A stretch of 14,207 nucleotides of DNA, taken from Coprococcus sp. GTDB lineage: Bacteria > Bacillota > Clostridia > Lachnospirales > Lachnospiraceae. The DNA lies in assembly GCA_016297495.1 (NCBI GenBank), contig JAEDGN010000051.1, positions 1 through 14,207 on the forward strand. Direction: 5' to 3'. Below are positions 12,883-14,207 of this stretch, piece by piece. The notes under the pieces are model-generated. The model was not told where the DNA came from and made no database searches. It saw only the letters and a list, made by a program, of their open reading frames with translations. Every line of letters begins with the position of its first letter. Position 1 is the stretch's first letter. Both the position numbers and the translations under genes were made by a program.

Positions 12883-14207
12883 CTAGCCCTTATCCTTTCT
12901 CTCACGGTAGATAAAATGAAGCGGTGTTCCGCGGAATCCGAAGGTTTCACGGATCTGATTCTCAATATACCGGGTATATGAAAAATGTGTCAGCTCTTTA
13001 TCATTGATGAAAATGACAAATGTCGGCGGTTTGACAGATACCTGTGTAATATAATAGAGACGAAGACGTTTGCCCTTATCTGAAGGCGGCTGCTTCATGG
13101 CAACAGCCTCACTCAGGATCTCATTAAGCACGCCGGTGCCGATACGCATGGCATGATTCTCAATGACCGCATCGATCGTATCAAAAAGCTTCTGAAGCCT
13201 CTGACCGGTCACTGCAGAGATAAAGAGCATCTCCGCGTAAGGCATGAAAGACAGCTTCTCACGAACATCCCTGGTGAACTTGTTCATGGTCTTGTCATCC
13301 TTTTCGATGGCATCCCATTTATTCACCGCGATGATCATACCCTTGCCCCTTTCATGGGCAATACCGGCAATCTTGGCATCCTGCTCTGTCACGCCTTCCC
13401 TGGCATCGATCATGAGAACGACCACATTGGCCCGCTCAACAGCCGATACCGTACGGATAATACTGTACCGCTCGATATCCTCTTTGATCTTGCTCTTGCG
13501 GCGAAGTCCGGCCGTATCGATGAAAACATATTCTTTACCGTTTCGTTTGATAACCGTATCAATGGCATCTCTCGTAGTGCCTGCTATATCGCTGACAATC
13601 ACACGATTCTCACCCGTCAGCTTATTGATCAGGGATGATTTTCCCACATTCGGCTTGCCCACCACGGCAATATGCGGACGCTCATCTTCCTCTTCCTCAG
13701 CCGTACCCGGTTTAAAATGGGCCATGACCGCATCCAGCATGTCACCAAGTCCCAGCTTGGAATTGGCACTGATCGGCATCGGATCACCAAGTCCCAGATT
13801 ATAGAACTCATAGACATCTGTCATCATGGTCTTAAAATTATCTACTTTATTCACAACGAGAACGACCGGCTTGCCGGAACGTCTGATCATATTGGCCACC
13901 TGAAAATCGGCATCTACCACACCCTGGCGGACATCCGTCAGAAAGATGATCACATCCGCCGTCTCAATGGCAATCTCTGCCTGCTCACGCATGCTTTTTA
14001 AAATCAGGTCATCTGTAACCGGCTCAATACCGCCCGTATCAATCATTGTAAACTGTGAATCCAGCCAGTTCACATCCGCATAAATACGGTCTCTTGTAAC
14101 GCCCGGCGTATCCTTGACGATGGAGATCTGCTGTCCCGCCAGAGCATTAAATAATGTGGACTTTCCCACATTCGGTCTGCCGACAATGGCCACAATTGGT
14201 TTACTCA
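12883..14207 (-). CDS. der: GTPase Der (EngA), ribosome assembly factor; 5' end cut by one base
   Basis: A tandem GTPase needed for 50S ribosomal subunit maturation. The first G domain has GRPNVGKST, DTPGVTRD, DTGG and NKVD. The second has GKPNVGKSS, DIAGTTRD, DTAG and NKWD. A KH-like RNA-binding domain ends the protein (FVIFINDKELTHFSYTRY, then GFRGTPLHFIYRERKDKG). The frame stays open to the window edge, reading SKPIVAIVGRPN. The last two window bases are the final TG of the expected start codon, so the true ATG would begin at 14208 and full length would be 441 residues. An internal GTG at 14193 is in frame but would remove the normal N-terminus. It is followed 3 nt later by plsY. Confidence 0.97.
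   Translation of the reverse strand, partial: SKPIVAIVGRPNVGKSTLFNALAGQQISIVKDTPGVTRDRIYADVNWLDSQFTMIDTGGIEPVTDDLILKSMREQAEIAIETADVIIFLTDVRQGVVDADFQVANMIRRSGKPVVLVVNKVDNFKTMMTDVYEFYNLGLGDPMPISANSKLGLGDMLDAVMAHFKPGTAEEEEDERPHIAVVGKPNVGKSSLINKLTGENRVIVSDIAGTTRDAIDTVIKRNGKEYVFIDTAGLRRKSKIKEDIERYSIIRTVSAVERANVVVLMIDAREGVTEQDAKIAGIAHERGKGMIIAVNKWDAIEKDDKTMNKFTRDVREKLSFMPYAEMLFISAVTGQRLQKLFDTIDAVIENHAMRIGTGVLNEILSEAVAMKQPPSDKGKRLRLYYITQVSVKPPTFVIFINDKELTHFSYTRYIENQIRETFGFRGTPLHFIYRERKDKG

Noticed and set aside
13153..13804. Overlapping plus-strand frames opposite der
   Set aside because: Der is certain on the minus strand, and these frames show no family features.
14191..14193. GTG as the start of der
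   Set aside because: The frame continues to the window edge as SKPIVAIVG, the usual Der N-terminus, and ends on the last two bases of a start codon.
1..14207. CRISPR array, tRNA, rRNA or insertion sequence
   Set aside because: I saw no regularly spaced repeats, tRNA-like cloverleaf, rRNA sequence, transposase or integrase in the window.

Overview
The window looks like a chromosomal segment of a spore-forming, anaerobic Firmicute of class Clostridia, probably Lachnospiraceae. The evidence is the der-plsY-spoIVA group with a sigma-E-like promoter before spoIVA, strong AGGAGG-type ribosome binding sites, the Ala/Glu-rich linker of the solute-binding lipoprotein, and the Y-family polymerase plus YolD pair common in this group. 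The assignment comes from protein style and gene order only; no database was searched.

Left part (3-3023, minus strand): a polar amino acid ABC importer. A consensus sigma-A promoter (TTGACA-N17-TATAAT, 3118-3146) reads into the binding lipoprotein. A strong terminator-like hairpin follows that gene, then the permease, the overlapping ATPase, and a cytidylate-kinase-like protein 20 nt further on. The hairpin between the first two genes suggests the binding protein is made in excess over the membrane parts.

Second part (3197-5734, plus strand): a translesion-repair operon, transcribed divergently from the importer by a second consensus promoter (3197-3225). It encodes a 96-residue protein resembling DUF6504, a Y-family DNA polymerase starting inside the small gene's stop codon (ATGA), and a YolD-like protein. 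The start site and leader carry several palindromes but no GAAC-N4-GTTC LexA box, so the regulator is unknown. An imperfect hairpin (5705-5760) closes the operon against the converging gene.

Third part (5770-10325, minus strand): an AT-richer two-gene operon that is the most interesting item here. The first gene encodes an 875-residue TIR-transmembrane-beta-propeller-like protein. The second starts in its stop codon (ATGA) and encodes a 643-residue membrane protein with two TrkA-N/RCK-type Rossmann domains and a C-terminal RyR domain. TIR domains often cleave NAD+ and make cyclic ADP-ribose isomers, so a TIR protein coupled to a protein with a dinucleotide-binding fold and an RyR domain suggests a nucleotide-signalling, defence or stress-sensing system. 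That role is inference.

Right part (10690-14207, minus strand): conserved core genes der (missing only its first base at the window edge), plsY and spoIVA, ending in a clear terminator. gpsA, often found between plsY and spoIVA in Clostridia, is absent here. The 390-base gap between the spoIVA terminator and the TIR gene holds small palindromes and weak promoter candidates only.
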